DNA of 64,000 bases from the NCBI GenBank assembly GCA_038501785.1, contig JBAMJR010000066.1, forward strand, positions 62,001-126,000. Direction: 5' to 3'. The notes under the pieces are model-generated. The model made no database searches and was not told the DNA's origin. It was given only the letters and a program-made list of their open reading frames with translations. Both the position numbers and the translations under genes were made by a program. Source of the DNA: Myoxocephalus aenaeus (lineage: Eukaryota > Chordata > Actinopteri > Perciformes > Cottidae). Of the stretch, positions 1-46,072 are shown piece after piece; within the stretch, counting starts at the first letter, position 1; each line of letters begins with the position of its first letter.

Positions 1-35732
<35,732 letters not shown>

Positions 35733-35875
35733 GGTCGGGCGCACAGATCCGCCCGTCTCTCTGAATCCTCGGGAGGGCAGAGGAGCTCTGGAGTGTCACC
35801 TGCAGGAGGAGAGCAGCGGAGAGATCAGCAACACAAGCGAGGAGCGGCGAGGAGAGCCTGCCTGCCTGCCTGGCC

Positions 35876-35901
35876 CTCTTAATTGCGTCCCCTGCTATTG
35901 G
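35876..35901 (-). promoter_or_regulatory. Candidate cadm3 core promoter (CCAAT box and AT-rich box)
   Basis: On the minus strand CCAACCAATAG (CCAAT at 35897-35901) is followed about 20 nt downstream by CAATTAAGAGGG, placing both 145-170 nt upstream of the ATG. The transcription start is not known, so this is inference. Confidence 0.35.
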
Positions 35902-36587
35902 TTGGCTGCTGCTGAATAAACGCTTGGCCCACCCGCTGCTCACGCGTTGCTCTGTGGGTATTCATCGATCTGCGTGTGTCATAGCGGGGCCGATTGAGAG
36001 AGGAGGAGGGGGGAGGGAGCCAAAGCAGCAGAGAGGAGGCGATGGCGCTGGTGTGTGTAGGTGGTAATGAGGGGAAGATGAAGAAGAAGAGGAGCGAGAG
36101 GAGGAAGAGGAGGAGGAGGAGGAGGAGGAGGGGGGGGGGGTCATATTACTGTGAATGTATTCATCCACTTTAACAAGCTGCGCGCATGTGGAGGGAAGGA
36201 AAACGAGTGTTTTTGGACAGCCCATAACCGAGCTCCAAGTAATTCTCGCTAATTGGAAATAACGCAAGGCAACAATCCCCCAGTTGGTCGAGGGGGAAAG
36301 AGGGGAAAGAACAGAGAAGAGGAAGAGAAAGAAAGCACACACACACACACACACACACACAGCAGCAGAGAGATGCACCCATCTCCCGCTGAGGATACAC
36401 GGTGCGCTCTGCACAGGACTGGAGACGGACAGACGTGCAGAACACAGCAGCTCAGATACTCGTCCACTCTTTCTCTTTGTCAAGCACACACACACACACA
36501 CACACAGGCGCGCGTGCACAAACGCACGCACCCTCGTTTTCTCTCTCGCGCACATTCCTTAAAATAGCAGTGGCCTGCGCAGAGGTA

Positions 36588-36591
<4 letters not shown>

Positions 36592-36634
<43 letters not shown>
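36592..36634. repeat. (CT)n microsatellite
   Basis: 21 CT units. Confidence 0.96.
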
Positions 36635-36637
<3 letters not shown>

Positions 36638-36748
36638 CCATCTGCGAAACGCAGCTCTTTGCCAACGCGGGGAGGGAAACCGTGGCACGAGAGCTGCCTG
36701 CGGGACGGGCGGGCGGTTTAGGGCGGGGACAGAGGGCGGGATGGAGAG

Positions 36749-36751
<3 letters not shown>

Positions 36752-36782
<31 letters not shown>
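36752..36782. repeat. G31 homopolymer
   Basis: 31 consecutive G within an AG/G-rich context. Its exact length is likely to be unreliable in any assembly. Confidence 0.9.
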
Positions 36783-37030
36783 CTGTGTTTATTGTTGTTC
36801 CAGCCCTCCCTGTTGAGTGATGGCGAGAACTGGGAAGGAAGAAGAAGAGAAAAAAAAAAACTAGAACAAGTGCATCCATTGGGAAATAAACCGGACACTC
36901 TGGGCGTGATTCAACACACAAGTTGTTGCGGCTCTTATTACGCGGCCATGTAATAACAGTGATGATGACGATGATGATGACAATAATAACAACAATAATA
37001 GCGGGCTCGTGGTGGCCTGCATCGCCGCGA

Positions 37031-37070
37031 CGGACCCCGGGAGCATCCGGAGCGATGCTCCCGGGGTCCG
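37031..37070. repeat. Perfect 17-bp inverted repeat with 6-nt loop
   Basis: The left arm CGGACCCCGGGAGCATC (37031-37047) is the exact complement of GATGCTCCCGGGGTCCG (37054-37070), separated by CGGAGC. It lies about 1.3 kb upstream of the cadm3 ATG. Function unknown. Confidence 0.92.
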
Positions 37071-37372
37071 AACAGCTTCTCCCCGCACTTGCAGAAAGAA
37101 CCGGGATGATATCGAGGGGATGGGATGGGAGGGGAGGGGAAGGGAGGGGAGGGGAGGGGGGGTCTTCACACAGCAAGCAGTTGTGATGCTTCTCTTTCTT
37201 CTTCTTCTTTTTTTTTTTTTTGCTTGGCAGAGCGATAGAGCCAAACAGAGCCGAGAGGCAGAAGAGGAGCCGGGTACACAGCGCGAGCAGCCCGACAACA
37301 AAACGCATATTCAGAGTAAATTATAAAACACGGGGGGGATTATACAGCTCTCTCCCTGGGCAGGCATAACGG

Positions 37373-37375
<3 letters not shown>

Positions 37376-37425
<50 letters not shown>

Positions 37426-37438
37426 ACACACACACACA
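37376..37438. repeat. (AC)n microsatellite, imperfect
   Basis: AC tract with GC interruptions; a pure CA tract follows at 37525-37567. Confidence 0.95.
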
Positions 37439-37522
37439 GACAGCCACCTACCCAGAGTGCGCACACAGACACATTCCTGGAGACGGGAAAGCGTCAGCAC
37501 TGACAGGTGTCTCCTGTCCGCC

Positions 37523-37570
<48 letters not shown>

Positions 37571-38200
37571 CAGCCGAAACCCCGGACAACAATGTAAACT
37601 ACAAAGCAGTGCACGGTAATAACCACACACACACACGCGCGCACACACACCGTTATATTCCGCCTCCGGAGTCGGGTTGTGTTGTCGCTGGTGTCCAGTA
37701 AAAGGTCCCCAGCGCGGTCCCTCCTTTCGATGCGCAGCGGTCGCTGGTCCGGAGCTTTCTCTCTCTCAGTCGGTTTTTATCGACTTTTCTTCTTTTGTAT
37801 TTGTATCTCCTCGCTCCTTCTCCTGACTCTGTTTGTTCCTCCGTGCGCGCTCCCCCTTTCTCTCTCTCGCTCTCGCTCTCACACACACTAACACACTCTC
37901 TGTGTGTGTGTGTGTGTTTGTATCTCTGTCTCTCTCCACGGCTGCCGTTCACTGCAGCAAAAACAGTCTGTCTGAAAGACGAGAGGGAGGGGAGGGGACA
38001 AGGGAGGGAGGGAGGGAGGGAGGAAAGGAAGGAGGGGATTTTAATACGATTTGGCCCGTACCATCGGGATAACAGGGCCAGAGCAGGGGCCTACTGGCTG
38101 AGAGCAGCATGGAGGAGGAGATGGAGCAGATAGAAGGGTGAGAAATAACCATAATGTGGCTGTACACTCCACATGGAGTCCAAACTGACCTTATCATACT

Positions 38201-39907
38201 TTAATGGCGTTGTATTATCTCCTGTGACACATTACTGTAGGATCACATAGCTCTGCTCACGTTATCCAAAGGTTTGATGAAGTAGGATCTAGTGTCCCTC
38301 CTAAACTTGTAGCGTTATAGGTTCAGGCCTCCTCTAAAACCCACTGAAATGCAGCAGCGGAGGTCATCTCCAGTGGATTGTCACGCTTCTCAGTAGCCGA
38401 TAATGTGTCTTATCGTTGATATGATGGAGCTATTACTCCTATCTCGCAGATAGGCCCACTGCTGTTTCCCGTAGGCCTTATAATTTGCAATATGGTAATG
38501 ATGTACGGAGTCCTTGGCCTAGCAGAGTTGTGGGACTTTTTCTGTGTCATTGTAACTCCAGTATAGCCGCACAACCCTGCAGTTCATCTGTGAGTGAAAC
38601 AGTGACTTATTTTTATCTCGTCGACTCTCAAAATGTGTATAATACCCCCATAACGTCCAGGCAGCATAATGCTTATATATGGCCAGTTTTACATACAGAC
38701 TTTACCCATTTTAGTTCTGACCGTTTGAGAGTCAGGATCCAAGGGATGAATGAATGAATGAATGAAGGGAGGGAGGGAGAGAGGGAGGGAGGAAGGGAGG
38801 GGACGTTCAACTTGCCAGAGAGGATTATGGATTAGTTTTACTGGCGGATTAGGTCTGCGTGTGGGGAGGCATGATGGGGTTAAACATGGATGGCGGCAGC
38901 CGCACGACAGCCCAATCAGTGGTGACACACTCAACGAGGGGGGCCTTTGGAGAAAAATACAAAATAAAACAAGCCATGGGGAGCCGGGCGGAGTTAAAGT
39001 CGAGGCGTTTTGAGAGATCTTCAAGCAAGCAGCTGCTTTCCACACTGGAAAAATAGAAAGAAGAAGAAGAAGAAGTAGGCCTAGTGCTGCTCTGGGCTTC
39101 CACGATTTGGGTAATGTATGTTTTTTTAATGCAGAAACTAAAGTCCACCTTGAGGGGTCCTTGAAAGGATTCCAGAAAGGTCCCCCAGTCTGATTGCACT
39201 AAATAATACCCACAAATAACAATAAAAACAACACTACTGCAGTCCTCATTCTCCACTTGCACTGCCACATTCTATTAAAATACACAATCTGCATACGAAA
39301 AAATAATCTTGAGACACCATCGCCTGGCCTTGTGAGTCATTTAATGTTCAAAGTGAACCGGAGTCGTTCCGTCTCCAAACCAAACGGGACGCGAAGCGCA
39401 GCATCTGGCGTCATTAAACACTTGTTACGAGGACGGGGGGGAGGCGTGGAGTGGGCTTCTTGTTGGCGCTGCGTTAGAAAAAGCTTTTCGCTGTGGCTTC
39501 AATGAGTGGACAGCCCCGGGGTGGCTGAAACCGTGCGCCAAAGCGCGCGCGCGCGCGTGTGTCCACTGACTTTCACACGACGAAGCCGCTGTGTTTGTCC
39601 TGCGGTGCCTGTATGCGTGATCACCGTGCGTGGAGCCTGTGTGGGCTGCTGTGGAAGAGCGCGCGCTATACACCAGGCTTTTTTTTGGGGGGGGGGGGGG
39701 GGGGTCCGTTTCAAATCTGCATACTGAAGCGCTGACCTTTACGCGCTGAAAAGGCTCGTGCATGTGGCATTTCTATACTTAAAATAAACGAATTCGGATG
39801 CACTGTGAATTTAGGCCTGTGAATAGAATACACACACCTCAGACTGTCTGTCTATTTAAATGTCATATCTGGAAACAGCGCTGCCTTGTAAGATCTCAAA
39901 AAGAATT
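38201..39907. other. Intergenic spacer between cadm3 promoter region and tRNA gene
   Basis: No gene recognised on either strand. It contains tandem GAAT (38745-38765), GGGA-rich sequence (38766-38800), alternating GC (39545-39560) and a G-run near 39687-39705. Confidence 0.5.
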
Positions 39908-39938
39908 AAAAAAAAAAGATCCATCACTCATCCAAAAA
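39908..39938 (-). terminator. RNA polymerase III terminator of tRNA-Arg
   Basis: On the minus strand a T5 run (39934-39938) lies 13 nt past the tRNA 3' end, and a T10 run (39908-39917) provides a strong back-up stop. Confidence 0.75.
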
Positions 39939-39950
39939 GTCTTTCATCCA

Positions 39951-40024
39951 CATCTCTGCCGGGACTCGAACCCGGAGCCTCTGGATTAGAAGTCCAGCGC
40001 GCTATTCCATTGCGCCACAGAGAC
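39951..40024 (-). tRNA. tRNA-Arg(UCU), intronless
   Basis: 74-nt cloverleaf read on the minus strand. The acceptor stem is GTCTCTG/CAGAGAT (G-U at 1-72) with discriminator G. The D stem is GCGC/GCGC and the anticodon stem CTGGA/TCCAG with loop CTTCTAA, so the anticodon is UCU (Arg, AGA codons). The T stem is CCGGG/CCCGG with loop TTCGAGT. Internal A and B boxes are intact. There is no intron after position 37, unlike most vertebrate tRNA-Arg(UCU) genes. From memory it differs from mammalian tRNA-Arg-TCT-4-1 (n-Tr20) at only about three positions in the D loop and variable arm. It keeps the C at position 50 that is mutated in C57BL/6J mice. Confidence 0.95.
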
Positions 40025-40054
40025 TAAGCCACGTTTTTTTCGATCAAAAGCAGG

Positions 40055-40060
40055 TTTATA
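40055..40060 (-). promoter_or_regulatory. TATAAA upstream of the tRNA gene
   Basis: TATAAA on the minus strand 31-36 nt upstream of the mature 5' end. Upstream TATA-like boxes strengthen TFIIIB recruitment at some tRNA genes. Its role here is inferred from spacing only. Confidence 0.4.
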
Positions 40061-41131
40061 CTCCCCCTCCCAGCCGCGTGCAGCATCTCTCAGCATCCCT
40101 CAGCATCAGGACCGCAGCCCCGTGGATGATACTTTTTCCGGCCGGTAGGGGGTGCTGCTGCGGCGTAACCAATTAGCCTCGTAGAGAGGACGCCTGCTGT
40201 CTTGTCCCCCATTGTTTATACACAGGTTATCTCGTCAAAACATCATCAGGGTGATGGTATCAGAGCAAAACCAAACGACGGAACAGTTTACATTGTAAAT
40301 GCATCAAGACGAAGGAAGGCAGAGCGCTTCCTCCCTGCAGGGAACAGCTCCATGAACAGGCCATGTTTTCATTACCTCAGCTACCGGTTCACACTTATAC
40401 ATGGGAAATACGTCTACAGGCGACGATGACGAAGTCTAATCAAGTCTGAAACCGGGCAGAGTTTGAGTTATTTCCCCGTCCATCACAGTCCGGAGATGGA
40501 TCTGGAGCTCAGATTTAAATATGGCTATAGAACGTGGATTAGAGGCGACGAAGCCACACTCGCTGCAATCAGACAAACAGTCTCAAACAGAGAAGTGTTG
40601 CTGGCAAGCGTCAAATGTGGAGCTTTTGGTCCAGTATCAGAGGAGAATATAACACCAGCTAAATAAAAAGCTTTAAATCAACTTGTGTTTCATAAACACT
40701 GACAGTTATTGCATAAACAGTTTGCAGAGTCCTTTTTATAAGCGCATATATGTTTTGGTCACACGTCTGGCTCACAAATAAAATAAAAATATATATTTGC
40801 CGTTAAAGTAGACAAGCACTTCCCCCTTCTTCTTTTTTTGGAGCAGCCGGTAACAAATTGATGAACAGATTTTGTTGAAGCCGGCCAGACCGAGTGGCAG
40901 TTAAAGGAGCCAGCGCAAAAAAACAGTACGGGCGCCAAAGAACATTTACAGTTGTTGTTGTTGTAGCTTTTTCTCTACGGTACCCGACAACATAAATGGA
41001 GTTGGATCTGACATTACATCACTGCTTGCTTTTATTCACACTGCAGGACAGAAGCTGTTTGGGTGCAGTGTAGCTCCTGTGCGGCTCAGTGGGAGGTGAG
41101 GCCTGAGGCAGGCTGCCGGTGAGGAGCCTGT

Positions 41132-41163
<32 letters not shown>

Positions 41164-41598
41164 AGCTTCCACCACTGGGCCGCCTCTCCACATTTCAGCC
41201 CCTCTCTTTTTCCCCGATTTTAAAACACGTATTGGAGCAGCTCCGGCCCCGGAGACGGTAAAATATGAACGACGGCACCGGCGAGTAAACAGCCGGCTCG
41301 ACACTCTCTCGTGCGCAGAGACAACGGGCAGAGTGACTGAGGGCAAAGGAAGGTGATTAATGAAGCCGACGTCACGGCTCCATCAGAATAAATTACATAA
41401 GGACATAACATGTAGGACACGTCTAATTTTGGACGCCGGTTGTTGTTCACACCCGAGAACAAGTGTGAAATAAACTGGGTCACGTTTGCATGCACTTTGC
41501 ACTCTTGCTGCAATCTGATGACCCCCAAAGCTTTACATAATTAATTCCAAGGGACAAAACACCACAACACATTTACTGCATACAGTATAATATAATCC
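40061..41598. other. Spacer between sdhc 3' end and tRNA gene
   Basis: No gene recognised. A (CA)n tract lies at 41140-41164; otherwise the sequence is unique. Confidence 0.5.
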
Positions 41599-41604
41599 TT
41601 TATT
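41599..41604 (-). terminator. sdhc poly(A) signal AATAAA
   Basis: AATAAA on the minus strand 111 nt after the stop codon, giving a short 3' UTR of about 125-140 nt. Confidence 0.65.
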
Positions 41605-41714
41605 TAATTCTTTGATGAAATAGTGCATGCAGTAGGCAACAAGATATACACAAAACTCCCACATTCCCTCCGTCTCCTCCGTTCCTTTCTGCTCATCTCT
41701 TCTCGTCGTGTCGC

Positions 41715-41822
41715 TCAGAGGAAGAAAGCCACCGCTACGGAGGTGATGATGGACAGACCAATAACGGTGTAGCCGGTGCGGTAGACCTCTGGGATTCTGA
41801 AGCCCTTGCCGAGGTCCCACCA
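41715..41822 (-). CDS. sdhc: sdhc exon 6 (C-terminal span and stop)
   Basis: 108 nt, phase 0, acceptor TTCATTCAG. It encodes WWDLGKGFRIPEVYRTGYTV and the last transmembrane helix, ending FFL and TGA at 41715-41717. Confidence 0.95.
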   Translation of the reverse strand, partial: WWDLGKGFRIPEVYRTGYTVIGLSIITSVAVAFFL

Positions 41823-44021
41823 CTGAATGAAATAATGAAAAGAGAAAGGAGAACATTCAGCACAAGAAACACCACCATAAATAAAAATGACTTGAAATGA
41901 GGATAAAGTCTTACCAAGTGGCGGATGCCGTTGAAGGTGTGGAACGATACGGGGAAGGCGAGGCCGAACTTGGCCAGCCCGATGAGAGGCGGGCCGATGG
42001 AGAGCGAGTGGATCAAGTCCAGGTAGTGGGGGTAGCTTCCCGGTAAGACCAGCGCTGCCACGGCAAAGGCTGAGATAGCTGGACACAGACGGGAGTAATG
42101 AGCTGATGTGAAAGAGAGGCTTGCATGCGCAACACCCACAGAGGAAACAATGAGTGAGAAACGCAACGCATGCCACGGACAAACGTGTTCCTGACATTTA
42201 TTTTGCTGCTGGATTAGTCTCCATGAGTCACCACCCCACCCGTCCCCACCGGCCAGTCATTTTTTAAACATCTGACTGTCTCCGTTATGTAAAGACTTTT
42301 CATTTTTTTTTCTCTTCCTCCCCGCTGACTAAATTAAATGAAGGCCAAACAATGGTTGTGTATCAAAACAGGCTCTGCGGCGGCCGCCTGAATGAACCGC
42401 ACTAAACGCTGCTGTCTGAGCGTTTTCTTTCTGTGCCGTCTGGATGATTTAAAAAAAAAAAATAGAGCAAGCGCGCCTTGTTAAAACGCGTGGCAGGTGT
42501 GAATCAAAGTAAGCACAAAAGGCAGCGTTGCAAACAAAAATAAACACCCATTGCGTTGCGTTTAAATGAATTCTGAGTTTTAATTCGATATGCAAAATTG
42601 CATTTAAAAAAAGGCAGGTTATCTAAATAATAAATGTTAATTTGTATATAAAAGCAGTAGGACTTGTAAAAGTCCCTCTCGGCAGGTGATGTTTTTAGTT
42701 TCCCAGCCTCTTTGCAAGGAATCCAGAAAGTTAATTGCAGTGATAAAGCACATGAGAGGTTTTGATAGAAAGACGAGGCTTTCATCAAAGACATTCATCA
42801 AGGTCAAATGTTTTGATGAACGATGGCACAACAACACAGGCTCAGCGATTAGACCAGGAAAATTAATGAAAGCTGTTAGCAGTCCAGCATTAGACATGGT
42901 TTTCACATGCAAAAGGGCTGAATTGTATCGAACAGCCTCCGTTTCTAAATGCTCTTAGCAGAAATCTATAGTGATGGACTAAAATGCCCCAAAGAGATTT
43001 ACAAGATCAATCACATGCTGACAGTGGCAGGAGAAGGGCTTCACTTAAATGTTAGAATAATAACATAAAAGACCATGCCATGCATCATGCTTTCTTTTTT
43101 TTATCCATGTGGAATATTTGGGGTATTTTAAGGACGAATATAACTACAGAGGGAAGAATATTTACAAGCATATCTATAACTTTAGAGATGGATGACAAAG
43201 AAAGAAACGGATGCGTTACCTCCACTGAGCCCAACTCCAGTTCCTCTGAACGTGATGGACATCATCATGGGGACGGACCATCTGAAACACAAAGAAAACG
43301 CCACACATTGAATATAATGGCAGATGTGGGTGGTTGAAACGCGCTCCAAACACAAGTCAAAGAGTTGAGCCTTCACTGACTTTTTTGCGTTCAATTTTTA
43401 AAACTGTTTTGTTCGAGATGAGGCTCAGGCTGGCAAGGTTGCATCACTGCAACATAGTACAGAAAGGAGAAAGGGACTCTGGGATGTTTTTCAGCTGCAG
43501 GCAGCAATGTTTACTCAAAGTGGTTGAGACTCACAAAGCACAAAAGCAAGGTATTGTTATACCTCTTGCATACCTTTTATACCCCTTACATACTCCGATG
43601 TCTACAGGTACAGTTAGAAATAAGGCTAATGCTGTTGTACATAGTAATTTAAAACATAAATCACAAGATCAGAGAACCAACGAATATTTCGTGCCCTGAA
43701 GTAGATTAGCCATGAGAATGATCCAAATGGAAATAATTGAGCCAGAAACAGTTAACTAGTGTCAAATATATAATAACAGATAATAACCGCCTGACAATAC
43801 ATCAAGTTTCTCATTGCACCACATGACATGGAAATATATGGTAATGGTGGCTTGTCCTGCGTGATCTGAAAATTGACTTATATAATAATATTATTTGCCA
43901 CTTTGACGATGTTCTGCAGTAGATTTTCTCGTCTTGAAACATAAAACAAAGCTTGATTTCCCTTGAACGAATGAGTCGTCGCCATCCTTTCTTAAATGTT
44001 ATTTTCTGGACTAGGCGCAAG

Positions 44022-44067
<46 letters not shown>

Positions 44068-45482
44068 CGTACTGGTAAATGGCGAGATGAGGCGACATGG
44101 GTCTGTTTAATTTGGCATTTTTAGACCAAAACTTGTTCATCTCCTCCTTGGCTGTGGTTCCCATTGGAGCAGCACTGCAGAGAGAAAAAAAAAAATCCTT
44201 TATGGGTTTACAGGACAGATTACAGTATATAGGTGTTTAGCATGCATCTGTATCATTACTAGGAGATACAGCAGTACACACACACACACACACAACTTAC
44301 TGCCTGTAGAAGACACTGTAGTGTGGTTTGGAGAGACAGACACCCTGGCGGGCCAACGTCCTAGACACAGGTAAAAAAGAAAAGAAAAAAAGTGTTAGAA
44401 ATAAGCTTTTACTTGTCTGCAGTCAAATAGAAAAGCAGACAAACACACAGTATCTACATCAATTTACTTTCGCACATTTTAATAATAGGAATGTTTCAAA
44501 CTATTTCAGTAATTCATTACATCAATTAAACTGTAAATATGACAAATAATGTTGTCTACAGAGCGATTATAAAGTGGTACATCTGACAGCACGGTTTCTG
44601 AAACCCCCATGTATTTACTTTCAGGGTTCATACACATTTTGACCAATGGATTCCCATGACTTTTCCATGAGTTTAAACCAAATTTCCATGACCAAACATT
44701 TTGTGAAATATCAGCGTATACATGAAAAAGTGAGAAAATGTAGTATTTTAAACTAACAATGAGAACTCCAAAGCATGCAGTAAACCTTAAATGACACAAA
44801 TGAATGAGAGACAATAGTTTGATTAAAAGAATAAACATGTATATAGATGCCTGTATGTATGCCTGCTTATATTTGAGTGTTCTTTTAAAAGCATATTCAT
44901 TATTTCAAACTCAGCGTAAATGAACGTCATGAACACATGAATATAACACATTCCTCATATGCTCACCTTCACCGGCCACACAAGGTCAATGAAGTGGGCA
45001 AAGTTCGACAAACACTTGAGTCTCTAACGTTACGTATTACAAATACACTTTTGGTGAAGGCTCTAGCAATGTAGCTAGCTAAGCTGTCAGCTAACGCTAG
45101 CTATCTCCAGCTAAAGAAGAACAAACATTGCGGTTAAGAAGCCTACGGTCATTTAATGTCCATTTGAAGGGTAAATGCAGCACATAACACCCTTTTAGTC
45201 CGCCATTAATCACACGAAGTGTCAAAGTTCACTCTTTTCCAGCTTTTAAATGCAGATAAAACAGCTAAGGCTGGTGTTGGGAGGCTAGCTAGCTAACGGC
45301 AGCTCGCGCTGACTTCCCTCATGTTTACGTGAACTAAAATATAATAATCAAAGGAAACGATGTCACACTCGGGCGGGTTTTCTCCAGCCTTGACATGGTG
45401 ACCCAGAAAAAACGGCACAAAAACTTTCCCCGAGCCCAAACATTAGGAAGCACAGACGTACTGACCTTAGGAGCAGCGCCAT
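41715..45482 (-). CDS. sdhc: sdhc, succinate dehydrogenase cytochrome b560 subunit, complete gene (6 coding exons)
   Basis: Membrane anchor of mitochondrial complex II. With SDHD it holds the haem b and the ubiquinone site that accepts electrons from succinate through SDHA/SDHB. Exons (minus strand) are 45466-45482, 44301-44360, 44073-44174, 43220-43281, 41915-42078 and 41715-41822, totalling 513 nt and 170 residues (human 169). All junctions are GT/AG and phases agree. The protein starts MALLLRTLARQGV (mitochondrial targeting region), then GTTAKEEMNKFW and SPHLAIYQWSVPM. It continues with SITFRGTG (conserved Ser and Arg of the quinone site), three membrane spans, and FHTFNGIRHL with the haem-ligand His (human His127). 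It ends AVAFFL. The 3' end points toward the tRNA and cadm3. Confidence 0.96.
41915..42078 (-). CDS. sdhc: sdhc exon 5 (membrane spans 1-2, haem ligand)
   Basis: 164 nt, acceptor GTGTCCAG, donor TTG before GTAAGA. It encodes AISAFAVAALVLPGSYPHYL through FHTFNGIRHL; the His of FHTF is the predicted axial haem b ligand. Confidence 0.96.
43220..43281 (-). CDS. sdhc: sdhc exon 4 (quinone-site segment)
   Basis: 62 nt, acceptor TTTCAG, donor GGAG before GTAACG. It encodes WSVPMMMSITFRGTGVGLSG; the Ser and Arg of SITFR match the conserved ubiquinone-site residues. Confidence 0.96.
44073..44174 (-). CDS. sdhc: sdhc exon 3
   Basis: 102 nt, acceptor CTCTGCAG, donor TACCA before GTACGTA. It encodes AAPMGTTAKEEMNKFWSKNA through SPHLAIY. 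The donor is followed after seven bases by (GT)n on the transcript strand (CA at 44023-44065 on plus). Confidence 0.95.
44301..44360 (-). CDS. sdhc: sdhc exon 2 (mitochondrial presequence)
   Basis: 60 nt, acceptor TGTCTAG, donor GGCA before GTAAGT. It encodes TLARQGVCLSKPHYSVFYR, basic and hydroxylated as expected for a matrix-targeting presequence. A (GT)n run starts directly after the donor. Confidence 0.88.
44622..44965 (+). mobile_element. hAT-like element fragment A (left end kept)
   Basis: Begins CAGGGTTCATAC and shares its interior (CCATGACCAAACATTTTGTG, AATGAGAA, TGATTAAAAGAATAAACAT, GCCTGTATGTATGCCTGCTT) with 59340-59778. It lies in sdhc intron 1 and is cut off on the right. Confidence 0.65.
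45466..45482 (-). CDS. sdhc: sdhc exon 1 (start codon)
   Basis: 17 coding nt: ATGGCGCTGCTCCTAAG before GTCAGT. The ATG context CAAACATGGCG looks like a YY1 motif overlapping the start codon, common in nuclear genes for mitochondrial proteins. Confidence 0.88.
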
Positions 45483-45498
45483 GTTTGACACGGAGTGA

Positions 45499-45520
45499 AC
45501 GGAAGTGACGTTACCGGATG
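45499..45520. promoter_or_regulatory. sdhc promoter: ETS/GABP and CRE-like sites
   Basis: ACGGAAGTGACGTTACCGGA holds an ETS-type CGGAAGT, an overlapping CRE-like TGACGT and a second CCGGA core, 17-38 nt upstream of the ATG. GABP/NRF-2 sites are usual in respiratory-chain gene promoters. Confidence 0.5.
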
Positions 45521-45836
45521 TTGTTGTTCCTCGAACGTTATCTGAAACCTTTTCGCAGCTGTTTGTTAAGGTCACACTTGGTCAGAGTGAGTGAGGTGAG
45601 GACATTTAGATTGGGATTTTCACAACCCCTTTTTTTTCTCATTCGCATTCAGAAGCTTGTTGGTCTTTTGCATCAGATTATAAACATTAAACCAACTGTG
45701 TTTACAACTGGTGAAACAGTAAAAATATGTCTTTTGTTTCTCCCCTTTCCAGCTGCAATAGATACATAAATATAACTTAAATAAATATAAATTAATACAA
45801 CATTTTAGTTCATTTGTATTCTATTTTATTTTAGTG

Positions 45837-45881
<45 letters not shown>

Positions 45882-45984
45882 ATATTTATATTTTACTTTA
45901 TTTTTTATTTATTCTATTTTATTTTGTATATATCTTTCATCCCTGTTGCTTCTTTATATATTTTATCTTGTGTGTTTATTTGTA
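45521..45984. other. sdhc upstream spacer with (AT)n tract
   Basis: Nothing coding. (AT)n at 45839-45874, then T/A-rich sequence leading into a LINE tail. Confidence 0.6.
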
Positions 45985-46072
45985 TCTTTAAGTTGTAAGG
46001 CGCTACTTCAACAACAAATTTCCCCTTGGGGATTAATAAAGTATCTATCTATCTATCTATCTATCTATCTAA
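45985..46072 (+). mobile_element. LINE 3' tail with TATC repeats
   Basis: ACAAATTTCCCCTTGGGGAT, then TAATAAAGTATCTATC and further TATC units; same family as 15290-15375. Confidence 0.6.

Larger units (their letters stand above)
35902..38200. other. cadm3 upstream region, G-rich and purine-rich
   Basis: No gene supported. It holds (GGA)n at 36093-36130, (CA)n at 36336-36360, (CT)n at 36592-36634, a G31 run at 36752-36782, a perfect hairpin at 37031-37070, G-quadruplex-type GGGGA repeats at 37120-37162, (AC)n tracts at 37376-37438 and 37525-37567, and GGGA repeats near 37985-38040. Confidence 0.6.

Noticed and set aside
38109..38137. Plus-strand ATGGAGGAGGAGATGGAGCA followed by a GTGAGA donor, a possible divergent first exon
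   Set aside because: No downstream plus-strand exon was found up to 64000 and the sequence is purine-rich; too weak to call.
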